A stretch of DNA of 64,000 nucleotides from Homarus americanus (GCF_018991925.1 NW_024726283.1:107501-171500); one strand, 5' to 3'; counted from the stretch's first letter, positions 1 to 11,785 are shown. The notes: generated by a model not told the origin, from the sequence alone. Made by a program: numbers and translations.

Positions 1-480
1 CGGTTTTTGTATTTGATGATTTTGTTTTTTAAAGGAATATTAAATTTAATAAATGTGTCAAGATCATTCGTTTCACTATTCTGGATCATTTTCATCCTAA
101 TAAATTAACCTGATACATTTACTTTACTTTAAATAAGCTATTTAGTGGTGTTGGTAAAAGGGTGGGAATACTGAATTTTCATAAGATTTCAAGTTAAAAT
201 TTACCTAGCAAAAAATGAAAACTGTTCAAATCTGAAGATATCACATGATTCTGCACATAGAACTACATCATTAATACCATGGGCCGATTTTTCAAACTCA
301 AAAAAAAAAAATTCGCCTCCGTATGACACCCTACTGTACCAGGTAAAAGAGAAATCAAGGTTTAACCACTTACGTTAGGTTAGGTTAGAAAAAATCAAGG
401 TTTAACACTTACTTTAGGTTAGAGAAAATCAAGGTTAAGTTATGTTTAACACTTACGTTAGTAAAAGAGATGGGTCGGCA
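1..480. other. AT-rich non-coding stretch with short degenerate repeats
   Basis: No credible reading frame. Positions about 352-462 hold three degenerate copies of a unit containing aaatcaaggtttaac and acttacgttag. The adjoining ttaggttaggttag is only two to three units, too short to be called telomeric. The far end of Tigger element K should lie here or further left, but no terminal inverted repeat matching its right end was found. Confidence 0.6.
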
Positions 481-517
481 TGCGTTGATGGGGGCTGGTT
501 CCGAGGCAGAGGACAGA

Positions 518-3132
518 TTACTGGCCCTCAGGTGAATCACCATCACTATCCATCATAGTTGTCAGGGCCTCCCTGACAAATCCCTCAAAGTCCATAGCGT
601 CACTGTCACTGGCTTGGGCTGGCTGTGGTGGGTTGCGGGCGAAGAAGTCCGTGATGTTACACTGACGGCTAGTGTTGATGTTGTCGTGATACATCTGCAT
701 GTATGGCTCCATAGTCCGCAACAGCTGGTTATTGAAGACTTCATAGTGGTGATCGTCAGGGTCGTTGGAAAGGACGAGCTTGAGTTTCTCTGCAAACTCG
801 ATGGCATCGTTAACATTACCATGTGTTAACTTGTGTTCTTCTCGGGATGACGCACCACCTACCTCTTCACTGATGTCATCGTCTTCTAACATCTCATCGG
901 CAGTCATCTCAGGATCCCTTATCACCTCCATAATGTCGTCGTTGGTTGTCTCGGAGAAGCCTGCAGCTGTAACACTCTGCGCAGCTTCTCTTGCAAGGTC
1001 CACTGCCACTACAACAGACTGAACCTCACCAGTCACAGGTTGACTCTGCCTCCCACCTGGGATACCTTGCAACACACGCCGCCATGCGTGACGAATCGTT
1101 GCCACAGGCTCCAAGAAATCAACAGCCTTTCTTGACGTTAAATTTCTTCCATAACTGTTTGACGCAAACTTCTTGATCCGCCAACTCTTGTTCCTCGTCG
1201 TCGCTCAGGCTATCGCTATCGGTTTCACCAAAGTTACGCAACTCACCCTTGATGTTGGTACAGTCGTTCAGGAGCTTAAACTTCTTTGTAGAGAATGCAG
1301 CCTTAACGTTGCATATCAACTCCTGGTCCATGGGCTGGATTAACGACGTAGTGTTGGGAGGAAGGAAGACCACTTTTACGTTGGGGTGACGATCCAACAG
1401 TAGGGTCGAGTGTCCTGGTGCGTTGTCAAGGAGACAACAAAATGTTGAATGGAACATTCTGTTGCTCACAGAATTTCTTGACGTCGGGAACGGAACAGTC
1501 ATGAAACCAGGAGAGGGACAGAGCAGTGAACATAATAATAATAATAATTAACGGTTTATTGAAAGAGCTTGGCAGCCAGAAGGCTGAAAATATACAGTTA
1601 CATATTTGGGGAATGGGTTTCGAATTACAAATAATATACAAGTAACATAAGTGATACAAATAAGATATATAATAACTAGATGGGGGAAAAGCTCAAACTA
1701 CAGTGCATTTCAACATAGTGACAGTGCAAGAAGTAGTATTTACTGGGAGTGAATACACTGGTTTATTACAAGTTATTGATAATTTTTACAATGGTTGGGA
1801 CTGGGCTGTTCTTATAGCGATCAGTTCGTGCACGTATGAGCTGGATGCGGTTGTGGTGTCGAACAGCAATTCTCGGGCTAAGGATCTCAGGTGGTAGTAG
1901 GAGCTGGTGTCGAGGATGGTGTAGAAGCTTCTTACCAAATTTGCAGATGAGGTCGTGGTGATGGTCAGTGAGAGTCGAAAGGGTCAGTGTGTTGAGCGCT
2001 TCTTGATATGTGGAGTAGGAAGGGGAGAGAATAATCTTGCATGCCCTCTTTTGCACTTTTTCTAGGTGTTTACGTTGTGTGGCATTTAGGGAGGAAGACC
2101 AGGTAGGGGAGGCATAGGTAAGCTTGGGAAGTATGAATGTTGTGTAAACACTGAGGAGCTCGGGTGCAGTAACGCCAAGGGACTTGAGTCGGCGGAGGAG
2201 GTGGAGACGGAAACTGGAGGATTTGACACCTTCACTGACGTGTGGTTTCCAATTTAGTTACGTGCAGTTAGCCAGTGGACATTTAGCTTGGTCAAGTCCA
2301 TGTTCTTGTAGGCATGCGGCTTGCTTGCTGTGTGGATCACCGATAACTTGAGCTTACAGGTACCGGAGGCATTGGTGGTAAACAGGACTGTGATGCGCTC
2401 CTTCTGTAACTTCCGGCCCCGACACTTGCTGACAGACTTGACAATGAAGGTCTTGGTAGGTAGCTTTTTCCAAAGCAGACCAGATTCATCCATGTTGAAC
2501 ACCTGGTCATCGGTGTACTGTCCTTCCTCCATAATCTCACGTAAGAGCGGAGGAAAATCACTAGCCGCAACACGGGCAGCACTCGCTCCTTCACCACCAA
2601 TGTTAATGTTGGTGATCTTGTTCCTCTTCTGCAATTCCCATCTTACGTGCCACTGCTACGTACAGTTCGCGTGCGTAGTCCTGAACTGACCGCGTGTCCA
2701 CCGCCATGTTCCGTCTTGCCTGACGAATCGAGTAGCTCACAAGTAAATTCTCAGTCTTGAGCAGCACCTTGTTCTGACAGTGCTTCACCATTGAAGCACC
2801 TGCAGACTTTGTGATGCTCATGTGTTCTTTTATCTTGGCATCATCCGGATCGTAGATTCGTTCACGCCATGCTGGTGCGCCAAATCAACTTGTCTCGTTC
2901 CTTTTTCTAAATCTTGTACGATCTTGTACTTAACTTCGTAACTTAGGGAACGTCGTATCTTCTTTGGCTTGGGGCGGCTGGGTTCAGGTAATGCAAGGTT
3001 TTTCTGTGGTGGTGGGGGTCCAGCGGAGATTAGCGGGCACAATAGAACACAGTTTACACGGAGTGACTGGGAGGAGAGCGACTGACGCTGGTAGCTCAGC
3101 GGCTTCTTCCCTCCCGCGGCAGGGCACGTCAC
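518..3132 (-). pseudogene. Tigger-type transposase (CENP-B HTH plus DDE_1), broken into five reading-frame pieces
   Basis: The gene would bind the element's terminal repeats and catalyse cut-and-paste transposition. Reading from 3,132 down: a psq/CENP-B-type helix-turn-helix (KYKIVQDLEKGTRQVDLA) ending near 2,830; a second CENP-B-like helix domain at 2,821-2,603; the first part of the DDE domain at 2,634-2,254 with the first catalytic Asp in FNMDESGLLWKKLP. Then comes a LINE insertion. The rest of the DDE domain lies at 1,502-1,119, with DNAPGH and, 33 residues after that Asp, the third Asp in QPMDQ. An acidic tail at 1,114-518 contains ITDFFARNPP. At least three frameshifts plus the insertion make it non-functional. 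Family assignment is firm. Confidence 0.85.
1531..2259 (-). mobile_element. 5'-truncated LINE, copy 1, inserted in Tigger K
   Basis: This is the 3' end of a non-LTR retrotransposon on the minus strand. It contains the last part of the RT ORF (2,056-1,766, including KRACKIILSPSYSTYQEA), a 3' UTR with an AATAAA-like signal and a terminal (ATT)n tail at 1,531-1,548. It is nearly identical to copy 2 at 8.85-11.79 kb, and the homology stops at about 2,259, which fixes the 5' truncation point. Tigger coding sequence flanks it on both sides. No clear target duplication was seen. It supplies the empty site for MITE A1: here the sequence reads gatacaaataagatat without interruption. Confidence 0.85.
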
Positions 3133-3441
3133 ATTACATTAAACCAATCACAGCTAGCGGGGGAGGGAGGTAAGGATGCGTGGCCCAATCACAGTCATAT
3201 GACTTCACCGATAACGCAACAGCGACATACTGAGCAACCTTACTCTCGCCGCTTACCCTCGCTTTGGTTAAACATGGCGGGAGGTTTGAATCCAAAATGT
3301 GGCCGCGCGACTGGACCGCCAGCTGCTCTCCGCGTAAATGACCAAATTTACCGCTTAATTAAAGCATTTCAATTCTGGCAAGGCACCGCATAAATGACCA
3401 AACGCTTAAACAAAAACCGCGTAAATCCAGACTCAACTGTA

Positions 3442-4021
3442 TATGTTCGTGTAATAAATGTATGTAGTAAGTACGTAATCTTTTTCACTCAAATCCTAAT
3501 GAAACACTACTGAATTAGAATACGGTAGCTGGTGTAAACAGTCGAACAGTCCCACCACCGATCATCATCTCGCGAAGCAAGCTTATAAATTAAAGAAAAT
3601 ACTTGCAGTTTGTTCAATATATTACAGTATATTATAAATAAATAAATAAACAAATAAATCGGTAAATCCATTTCAAGTAAATGGAAAAATTTTACTCGAC
3701 ACCGACATTAGTTCCAGTTAAATACTGGTAACAAACGCTTAAGTGACGTCACTAGTGTTTACACTACACCAACCGGTAACATTTGATGCCATTACTTGAA
3801 GTGAATTGGCCTTATTTTAAAAAACAAGGATGTGTAAGCAGCACTGGTCAATGGGATGGTTGGTAAAGGACTACAGTACTGGGTCAGTAAGCTTCCAATG
3901 GTAAGTGTCACATTTGGGATACCGGTCTTATACAGCGAATAGAGCTCAAAACCTACTTTTTAAATGGAAATTTTTTGGGTCATCTTATACACCCCATCGC
4001 CTTGTAGGCCGAGATATACGG
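3442..4021 (-). mobile_element. Partial copy of element X (X-1)
   Basis: This stretch is an inverted, diverged copy of 20,058-20,600, the left arm of the large TA-flanked element X. It ends with the X terminal repeat (ggccgagatatacgg), followed by TA at 4,022. The other end is lost at the Tigger K boundary, so K may have inserted into it. No coding sequence. Confidence 0.7.
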
Positions 4022-4023
4022 TA

Positions 4024-6071
4024 CAGGTATTCTTGAAATTTGATGTGAGAATCTCATGGCAGCTGTGGTTGTAGTTGCATTGCCAATTCATTGATATAAT
4101 TTCTTCATTATTTAAGCAAATATACGAATATTTGGAAACTTGTCATGATCTTAAATATACGATGAATAATTTTTTATTGTAAAAATGCTACTTTTGGATT
4201 GTTTAATATTTATCCTGACAGTAATACAGCCGAAAATAAATCCACCAATCATTATCACCATTACATACAGCCTTCCTTCCTTCAAGTATTGCCAGGTAAA
4301 ATTGCGAGCACGAGACCCAGGGTGGGGTCGTGCATCTTTGGCTGACTGTACATGTACACAAAATAATGTACTAAATGATTACTAAGAATTTTGTCGAGTG
4401 CAAACTATAGCATGTTTATATTCACATTGATCACTATCTTATAAGAATTCCAGCAATGTAAATTATATTTTCACCAGTCACTTCTGTGGCATTTTATAAC
4501 TAAAAAACAAAAACTCAATCTAAAGGACATAAATAAACAAATACAGCTAGACCCCGACTTACGACTGCTTCGACTTACGACCGTCGGGACTTATGACCGC
4601 CGCAGTTGTGACCATTTTTTTTTTCAATTTTTTTTTTTTTTCTCTCTCCTCTTCTCTCTCTCTCTCTCTCTCTCCAAATGACACACGCATTTTCTATACC
4701 GAAACGTTTCCAGTTAATGTAGTCTCCATGTATAATTAGAAAATTATGGGGGCCCCATGTGCATTCAGCTGACTACATTAAAGGTAAGTGCTGTCACACT
4801 GTAACCATTCCTTATTATTTATTACTTTTACTGTACTGTATTTCATTGTAGATTTTTTATTATTTTTTTTATTTATTTTTTTTTTTTATATCTATGTCGG
4901 ACTTACGACCATTCGGACTTACGACCTGGATTTGGGTCCCTAAACCCGTCGTAAGTCGGGGTCTAGCAGTAATTACTTCACTAGACCTTCAGCGCCAACT
5001 GTCACACATGTCACTGTCACTTCCCCTTCCTCCCTCCTTCTCCCCCATCTTCCCAGCCAGGGTTTGGTGGTTATAGGCTTACAGTTTTTATCTTGTATAA
5101 TGTCACAGACTAAAGTTAGGAGAATATAATTTGCATTGCGGGAATCCTTGCAAGACGGTGAATAATTTGAATCTAGACATCATATATTTTGCACGAGATA
5201 AAAATTTAAGTACATTAGTTTAGTACATTTTAATAATGTAAAATATTTTCAACTGTACTTTTGGGTAGATTTACATAAATTTCTTCATTTATTTTTATTC
5301 ATTTACATGCACACACAATACTAAAAGAAATGTAAAAGAAATAAATGACCTAAGTGCAAACCTGTACTGTACATGTACTAAATGATTAGGGTACTAGAAT
5401 TGTTATGTCAAGTGCAAATTATAGCTTATTTATATTAAAATTAATCCCCATTTTACAAGAATCCCAGCAATGTAAATTATATTCTCCCAGGTTGTTTCAG
5501 TGGCATTTTATAAGAGAAAAGCTTAGTCACTCTTTAGGACTGATAATAAACACACAGACCTTTGGCTCCAACTGTCAAACATATTACCTCACCTCCCTCC
5601 TCCTCCCTCCCTCCTCCTCCTCCTCCCTCCCTCCTCCCTCCTCCCTCCCTCCCATCTGCCCAGCCAGGGTTTTAGGCTTAAAGTTATTATCTTATATAAT
5701 ATCATAGACTAAAGTTAGGAGAATATAATTTCCATTGCTGGAATCCTTGCAAGACCGAATAATTTGAATATAAACGTCACATATTTTGCACAAGAGATAA
5801 AAATTAATCACCTGTATCACATTACAGTAGTGATTTAAGAGTTCTATCGTATATGTACGTATATATATATTGTGATTTAAGGGTGATTTAGGGGAATTTT
5901 AGGAGTGTTTCTGCCTTTATCCATTTTTTGGCTTTACTCTGTATGTACTTTTTCTGTGAGTTGGAACCAATTACCCAATATCTCACTGAAATAATAGATT
6001 CAGTTAACAAAATTTTTGGTTAACAAACGACTCTGTGGAACCAGTTGTGTTCATTAATTGAGGGACCACTG
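4024..6071 (+). repeat. Repeat P-1: satellite-like monomers ending in a GGTTAAC-type terminal repeat
   Basis: It contains two diverged satellite-like units (about 4,385-5,190, split by C1, and 5,400-5,810). Each has the landmarks attccagcaatgtaaatta, a pyrimidine-rich CCTCC stretch and aaagttaggagaatataat. These landmarks match the monomers inside MITE families A and B. The right end (ttgagggaccactg, 6,071, then TA) is a decayed J-type Tigger terminus. P-2 at 56.1-59.5 kb is a second copy in the same orientation. The left end was not resolved. No protein-coding signal. (CTC)n runs occupy 5,585-5,655. Confidence 0.6.
4544..4969. mobile_element. MITE C1, TA-flanked, ACTTACGAC-type terminal repeats
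   Basis: Terminal inverted repeats of 22 bp (CAGCTAGACCCCGACTTACG onward) match at both ends with one mismatch, and TA duplications lie at 4,542-4,543 and 4,970-4,971. The motif ACTTACGACC recurs several times near each end, as in other Tigger-type families here. The interior holds T-rich and (TC)n microsatellite sequence (about 4,615-4,673) and no ORF. It is inserted in a satellite-like unit of repeat P-1. Confidence 0.8.
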
Positions 6072-6075
6072 TATA

Positions 6076-6379
6076 CAGTCTCTCCATGACTTATGATGGG
6101 GTTCCCTCCCGATTACCAGGTCGTAAGTTGAATTGGTCGTAAGTCGAAAAGGCAAAAATAATGCATAGAAATTCTAAAATGGGTGTCTTTTTCTTCTCAG
6201 CACCATGAGAACTCTCACTTTTACGCTTGCCAGCCATTTTAAAAGGAATTACAAACGAAAATTTTGTCAGTACACAGTGCGATCACTAACGTCAGGACTC
6301 AAAAATACGTAATTTGAAAAATATTTTATACGACCACGGCGGTTGTATGTCCGCATTGTCGTAAGTCGAGGAGTACCTG
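6076..6379 (-). mobile_element. MITE G1: deleted Tigger keeping the transposase start codon
   Basis: The ends are CAGTCTCTCCATGACTTA and, reverse-complemented from the right, CAGGTACTCCTCGACTTACG. On the minus strand an ATG at 6,237 opens MAGKRKSESSHGAEKKK, a typical basic N-terminus of a Tigger transposase, which then runs straight into terminal-repeat sequence. This is a deletion derivative of an autonomous element that is absent from the window. It abuts the end of P-1. Confidence 0.65.
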
Positions 6380-6506
6380 CACCTATATATACACTAGAAC
6401 TCACAAATCACTACTGTAATGTGATTACATCTGTAACAAGTTTATAACAGCATTAATAGAACACAGACATTATGTAGACAGACATGTGTTGTTGTTTTGA
6501 GATTAT

Positions 6507-6758
6507 TCATCCCCTTCCCATGTCACCGTGGTGCATTGTCCAGCTGATAATACGGAATGGACCTTCAAACTTGGGTGAAAATTTGGACTTTTGTTCAGGT
6601 TCTCGCATCATAACAGCGTTGCCTATTTCTAGCATGACAGGCTCAGTTTGATTATGTTGCTTGTAAATCATTTCAGTGCGTGACGCTGCTAAATGTTTAC
6701 GTACTTGGCCATGAATATCTCTGAAAACGCTGATTTGCTTGGTAGCGAAATCGTCCAC
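6507..6758 (-). pseudogene. Gypsy integrase C-terminal (GPY/F-like) region
   Basis: Minus-strand frame with SKFSPKFEGPFRIISW, the small C-terminal module that follows the integrase core in many Ty3/Gypsy elements and contributes to chromatin or DNA binding. Upstream residues (IHGQVRKHLAASRTEM) fit the linker after the core. It is followed by about 100 bp of AT-rich sequence to 6,400 where an LTR would be expected, but I could not identify one. Confidence 0.75.
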
Positions 6759-6872
6759 ATTATAAACAGGGCAAGGTTTGACTGTAAGTACATCATAGGA
6801 TAAATGTTTGTCTATACAGTACCATAAACAATATAATAGGGTGACTTGCCTGTAGAGCTGTTGATCGACCCA

Positions 6873-7163
6873 TTAATAGATGCGGCAACTTGCTGTAACC
6901 AATCTTCCCATGCAGAGTGCATTTGGACGAAGAATCTCTAGGATTTTGCAATTGGTTCTTTCAACAAGGCCATTAGCCTGTGGATGGTAAGCTGTCATAA
7001 AACTTTGTTGCATACCATATTGAAAACAAATTTGTGCTACAAACTGATTCTTGAACTCTAATCCATTGTCAGAGAGAAGAACCTTGGTAGTAGTAAAAGG
7101 ACATATAAGATGCATAACAAGGGCATATGCCACAGATTCGGCTGTTTTATGCTTCAGTGGGAC
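6873..7163 (-). pseudogene. Gypsy integrase core, second half
   Basis: Minus-strand frame with LLSDNGLEFKNQFV (second catalytic Asp) and YHPQANGLVERTN (catalytic Glu), the hallmark of the Ty3/Gypsy rve integrase core that inserts the cDNA. The N-terminal half of the core is on the other side of the hAT MITE at 7,164-8,297. The frame degenerates after position 6,900. Confidence 0.85.
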
Positions 7164-8297
7164 CAGTGGTGGGCACCGCTAATCTGCTAACTAAAAAGTT
7201 AACTTCGCTAATGCTAAACAGCTAAGAAAATAAGCGGAAGCTAACGCTAACTGCTAACTATTATTATATGAATTTAGCTTCGTTTTTTTTTTTTTTTTTT
7301 TTTGCTCTAAAACCCTTAAAAACAAACTTAGAGAGCTGAAATTTTCATATGTTGTCTTGTATCTTAGACATAGAGCTTTCCAAAAAGGTATGGCATGCCA
7401 AGCTCAGATGATGATCAAGGTGTACACAAATAATTAAAGGAACAAATGAAATTAAACATTAGTTTACATTCAAGTTTCAACATACACTTTATAATCTTTA
7501 TTTACTGTACAAAAAGACAGAAAGTATTAAACGAATCCAAAAACTATAGTACTGGATAGCATAGGTAGCAAATAGCATCATGCCAAGATTAGATGATGAT
7601 CAACTTATAAAGGTGTACACTGTACACAATTTCACAAATAATTAATTTGCATTCTCATACAACCTATCGGCCTTATTCATTTTTCATGTGAATATGCAAT
7701 ACCAACCACATACACATTATACCAGTGTATTTTTATATAACTTATTGTTGGTCCTAGTCATGTAAATAAACAGAAAACTCTAAACTTTAATGAAAAGTAA
7801 GTTTTTAGAAAATTTTGTTTGGCGCACGCCTTGGATGACATCCTGGTTATGAACTGATGCAGTACTTAGCATAACCTAATATATTGACACAAAAAAAATC
7901 ATAAGTAAATTAACAAATAAATGAGAAATGAAATTATACATTAGTTTACATTTACATTTTATGATTCTTTCAACATACACTGACAGTCTTTATTTCCTGT
8001 AAAAAAAAGTATTAAACTTCAATAATCGAAAAATTGTCTTGTCACGTTTACACGTACTAACACGCAGTCAGCTAAGCGTGCTTGATTGGCTGGCTGTTGG
8101 AGACACACGTCGCAGTGTCACACGCTTACAACGGACAGGAATAAACATGTATAAATTTTGTTAGCGGAACTAAATTTAGCAGAAACTAATTGGTCCACTA
8201 ATGGTTTCCAAAGTTAGCGAAAACGCTAATCCGCTAACGAGAAAGTTAGCTTCACTAATTAGCAGTTAGCGGATTAGTGGAACCGTGCCCAACACTG
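7164..8297. mobile_element. hAT-type MITE with perfect 8-bp target duplication
   Basis: The left end is CAGTGGTGGGCACCGCTAAT and the reverse-complemented right end CAGTGTTGGGCACGGTTCCA, both fitting the hAT consensus CAGNGNTGGGC. Flanks are identical 8-mers AGTGGGAC at 7,156-7,163 and 8,298-8,305, the duplication length expected for hAT. The ends are rich in GCTAA/TTAGC motifs. The interior has no ORF but contains two direct duplications: about 7,390-7,545 resembles 7,575-7,600 and 7,905-8,030. It splits the Gypsy integrase gene. 1,134 bp. Confidence 0.93.
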
Positions 8298-8305
8298 AGT
8301 GGGAC

Positions 8306-8852
8306 TAATATCACAAATCTAGAAAAATGTTCTACACACACACTAGAACGTACGAGGATCCTTGATGACTCCTCGGAAGTTGTAACAAGTCTAAGGCGAC
8401 TGTGTCAAATGGACGTTCTGGTGTAGGATATTGTCGAATTGGAGCCGGTGACATTGTATGCTTATGCTGAGTACATGGCAGACACTTAACAATGTGCTGC
8501 TCTATGTCTTTTTTCATTGTAGTCCAGAAATACTTCTTTCTGACCTCCGCAAGACATTTGTCATGGCCGGGGTGACCTGCTTGGGGTGTATTGTGATACA
8601 ACGTTAGAATTGTTGCATGCAGTGTATCAGGTACGACAATTTGTGTAACAATACCCTCAGTTGTCTGCTTGGAGCGATGGAGTATGTCTTGTCGTAGTTC
8701 AAATTGACTGAACGGAAGTGGTAACTTTGGAAGATTACCCTCCTCTCCCGACTCTAGAGCGAAAATAATAGCAGACCACAATGGATCCACTCGTTGTTCC
8801 TCTTTTAAACGCAAGTGTGAGAACGAAGATACAGGTGTCACTGGTGCTATGT
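8306..8852 (-). pseudogene. Gypsy integrase zinc-binding domain and start of core
   Basis: The minus-strand frame has an H2C2 zinc-binding region (HNTPQAGHPGHDKC through KCLPCTQHK) followed by FDTVALDLLQLP, which carries the first catalytic Asp of the integrase core. It terminates at a (TG)n run near 8,332-8,345 where two extra bases shift the frame; the following frame runs up to the hAT MITE. It lies between the LINE copy 2 insertion and the hAT insertion. Confidence 0.85.
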
Positions 8853-8884
<32 letters not shown>

Positions 8885-9000
8885 CGGTTTATTGAAAGAG
8901 CTTGGCAGCCAGAAGGCTGAAAATATACAGTTACATATTTGGGGAATGGGTTTCGAATTACAAATAATATACAAGTAACATACTGTAAGTGATACAAATA

Positions 9001-10619
9001 CAGTATTACCCCGCTTAACGCGCTTTCACTTAACGCGTTTTCGCATATACGCGGTGCCTTGCCAAAGCTGAACTTTCACTTAACGCGGATTTTTCCACAG
9101 CAACGCGGTGAGTGTCCGGCTCGAGAGCTATTTTTAGATTCGCACCACCCCCCACCCGCCACCCTGCCTGACTGCCTGTTTTAGCTCATAAATTTCATAC
9201 AAATTACCCAGCCAGAATATAGTTTACATTGCTGGAATTCTTATAATTTGGTGATCATTTTGAATATAAACAACATATTTTTTGCATTAAACATACAATT
9301 TTTAGATAAAATGTTTAATCTGAGTAAGTATGTTATCTTTTGTCCAAAATATATGACATTTATATTCAAAATATTCCTGGTCTTACAAGGAATCCAGCAA
9401 TGTCAATTATATTATCCTAACTTTAGTTTGAGGTATTATTTATTAAAATTTAGTGGTTATCCCACACATCTCCTTGGGACGGTTGGTGGGGGGTGGGGGG
9501 GAGGGAGGGACCAACCGACCGACCATCTGTTACCCGGTGAAGAATTATTTTTTTTTAACTGAAGATATTTGTTTTAGCTCATAAAATTCATACAAATTAC
9601 CCGGTCAGAATATAATTTACATTGCTGGAATTCTTATAATTTGGTGATCATTTTGAATATAAACAACATATTTTTTGCATTAAACATACAATTTTTAGAT
9701 AAAATGTTTAATCTGAGTAAGTATGTTATCTTTTGTCCAAAATATATGACATTTATATTCAAAATATTCCTGGTCTTACAAGGAATCCAGCAATGTCAAT
9801 TATATTATCCTAACTTTAATCTGAGGTATTATTTATTACTAAATGTTAAAAACTCTTGAATGGAGGATTGGTGGGGGGTGGGGGGAGGGTTGGGACTGAC
9901 CGCGCGGTTGGAAGAGGGGGGGAGGCAAGGTGGGGTACTTTGATTGACAGATAGTGTTGAAGAATATATTTTTTTTTTTATTAACTGTAGATATTTGTTT
10001 TAGCTCATAAAATTCATACAAATTATCCGGCCAGAATATAATTTACATTGCTGGAATTCTTATAATTTGGTGATCATTTTGAATATAAACAACATATTTT
10101 TTGCATTAAACATACAATTTTTAGATAAAATGTTTAATCTGAGTAAGTATGTTATCTTTTGTGAAAAATATATGACATTTATATTCAAAATATTCCTGGT
10201 CTTACAAGGAATCCAGCAATGTCAATTATATTTTCCTAACTTTAGTTTGAGGTTATCCCACACATCTCCTTGGGACGGTTGGTGGGGGGTGGGGGGGGGG
10301 AGGGAGGGACCGACCGACCATCTGTTAGCTGGCTGTGTACTGTAGTGTGAGAGGGGGAGGGAGTTGAGTCCATTATTTGAATGGACATTAACTTGGCGAC
10401 TGTATTTCTCTTAAGTATTAATTGTGTGCATGTACCATCATAAAATTAAGATGTTATTTTTACTACAACATAGTTATTTGTCGTCAAAAAGTGGAGTTTG
10501 GGGGTCGGGCTGGGTTCTATTGGAATTAATCCCATATGTTCTGTTATTCACTTAACGCGGTTTTCACTTAACGCGGGACCCTCTGGGTTCAATTGACCGC
10601 GTTAAGTGGGGTACCACTG
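9001..10619 (+). mobile_element. Satellite-bearing MITE A1 (three monomers), TA-flanked
   Basis: The left end is CAGTATTACCCCGCTTAACG; the right end is its degenerate inverted repeat, with TA at 8,999-9,000 and 10,620-10,621. LINE copy 1 provides the uninterrupted site (caaaTAagatat), which proves a TA duplication. The interior holds tandem monomers starting with ttagctcataaa at 9,181, 9,574 and 10,000 (about 393 and 426 bp, the third partial). Each has a G-rich block (gttggtggggggtgggggg). No transposase. Short LNINNIFFALN-type ORFs are a by-product of the monomer and are not genes. Confidence 0.9.
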
Positions 10620-10723
10620 TAAGATATATAATAACTAGATGGGGAAAAGCTCAAACTACAGTGCATTTCAACATAGTGACAGTGCAAGAAGTAGTATTTA
10701 CTGGGAGTGAATACACTGGTTTA

Positions 10724-11775
10724 TTACAAGTTATTGATAATTTTTACAATGGTTGGGACTGGGCTGTTCTTATAGCGATCAGTTCGTGCACGTATGGGTT
10801 GGATGCGGTTGTGGTGTCGAACAGCAATTCTCGGGCTAGGGATCTCAGGTGGTAGTAGGAGCTGGTGTCGAGGATGGTGTAGAAGCTTCTTACCAAATTT
10901 GCAGATGAGGTCGTGGTGATGGTCAGTGAGAGTCGAAAGGGTCAGTGTGTTGAGCGCTTCTTGATATGTGGAGTAGGAAGGGGAGAGAATAATCTTGCAT
11001 GCCCTCTTTTGCACTTTTTCTAGGTGTTTACGTTGTGTGGCATTTAGGAGGAAGACCAGGTGGGGGAGGCATAGGTGAGCTTGGGAAGTATGAATGTTGA
11101 AACACTGAGGAGCTCGGGTGCAGGAACTCCGAGGGACTTGAGTCGGCGGAGGAGGTGGAGACGGAAACTGGAGGATTTGACAACTTCACTGACGTGTGGT
11201 TTCCAATTTAGTTTGTTGTCTATGGTGACGCCGAGGAGCTTAGTGGAATCTACAACCTGGAGTGTGTTGGGACCTAAAGTAATGGAAGGGGGTGGGACAA
11301 TGTCGGAGGAGAGGTTGATGTGCATAACCATGGTCTTGGTATGGTTGATGGTGACATGGTTGTTGGTGGCCCAGTTTTGGAGACTGTTCAATAAATCCTG
11401 AAGGGCGGTATAGTTGGGAGCAGAATTGTTGACGCTGATCCCAATGGTGGAGTCGTCGACATATTTCCAGCGAGTAGGGGTTTCTCTTAGGGCATCATTG
11501 ATGAGCATAAGGAAGCAGAGTGGTCCCATCTTCGTGCCTTGGGGGACTGAAAGGTGGAGACAGCCCCTCGGAAGCGTACAGCTTGGCGTCGGTCACTGAG
11601 GAAGTCTGTAAGCCATGGTATAAGACTTCTCCGAAGCCCGAGGTCAATAGCTTTGTTGATGATTATATTGTGGTCGACTAGGTCGAATGCTTTAGTGAAA
11701 TCAATGAAGGCGACAGCTACAGACGTTTTTCGTTTCTCGAGATGGCGGTATATGTAATCGAGAAAGCTGACAAGA
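10724..11775 (-). pseudogene. LINE reverse transcriptase, C-terminal two thirds
   Basis: Target-primed reverse transcription enzyme. The minus-strand frames show FIDFTKAFDLVDHN (about 11,650-11,710), a GVPQG-type motif damaged by a frameshift near 11,540, MGPLCFLMLINDA, the catalytic KYVDDSTIGI and the thumb region TMVMHINLSS. A one-base deletion at about 11,047 relative to copy 1 (gaggaaga against ggaggaaga) shifts the frame before the last segment (11,014-10,724). It is therefore inactive. No endonuclease domain is present, since the copy is 5'-truncated. Confidence 0.85.
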
Positions 11776-11785
11776 CAGTGAGTGG

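Larger units (their letters stand above)
480..3439 (-). mobile_element. Tigger/pogo-type DNA transposon K, decayed, minus strand
   Basis: The right terminus is at 3,439, where the reverse complement begins CAGTTGAGTCTGG and continues into TTTACGCGG, followed by the target dinucleotide TA. Subterminal sequence repeats the motif (gcggtgccttgccagaa) seen in MITE families A and B. The body encodes a broken CENP-B/DDE_1 transposase. MITE B3 at 48.6-49.2 kb keeps the end of this gene and is therefore a deletion derivative of this family. The left terminus was not located. A LINE fragment interrupts the catalytic domain. Confidence 0.75.
8853..11785 (-). mobile_element. 5'-truncated LINE, copy 2, inserted in Gypsy and carrying MITE A1
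   Basis: Non-LTR retrotransposon on the minus strand: the (ATT)n tail is at about 8,856-8,882, the 3' UTR follows, MITE A1 occupies 9,001-10,619, then the RT coding region to about 11,785, where Gypsy RNase H sequence begins. Same family as copy 1. The clade is uncertain within the CR1/jockey/I-like RT groups. Gypsy coding sequence flanks both sides, so this insertion is younger than the Gypsy and older than A1. Confidence 0.85.

Noticed and set aside
371..390. Arthropod telomere-like TTAGG units
   Set aside because: Only two to three units embedded in a degenerate repeat; no array.
2321..2689. Plus-strand 122-codon frame opposite the Tigger DDE domain
   Set aside because: Antisense shadow of the transposase gene.
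9481..9515. G-rich blocks in monomers as regulatory G-quadruplexes
   Set aside because: They could fold, but length varies freely between copies and nothing nearby suggests a function.
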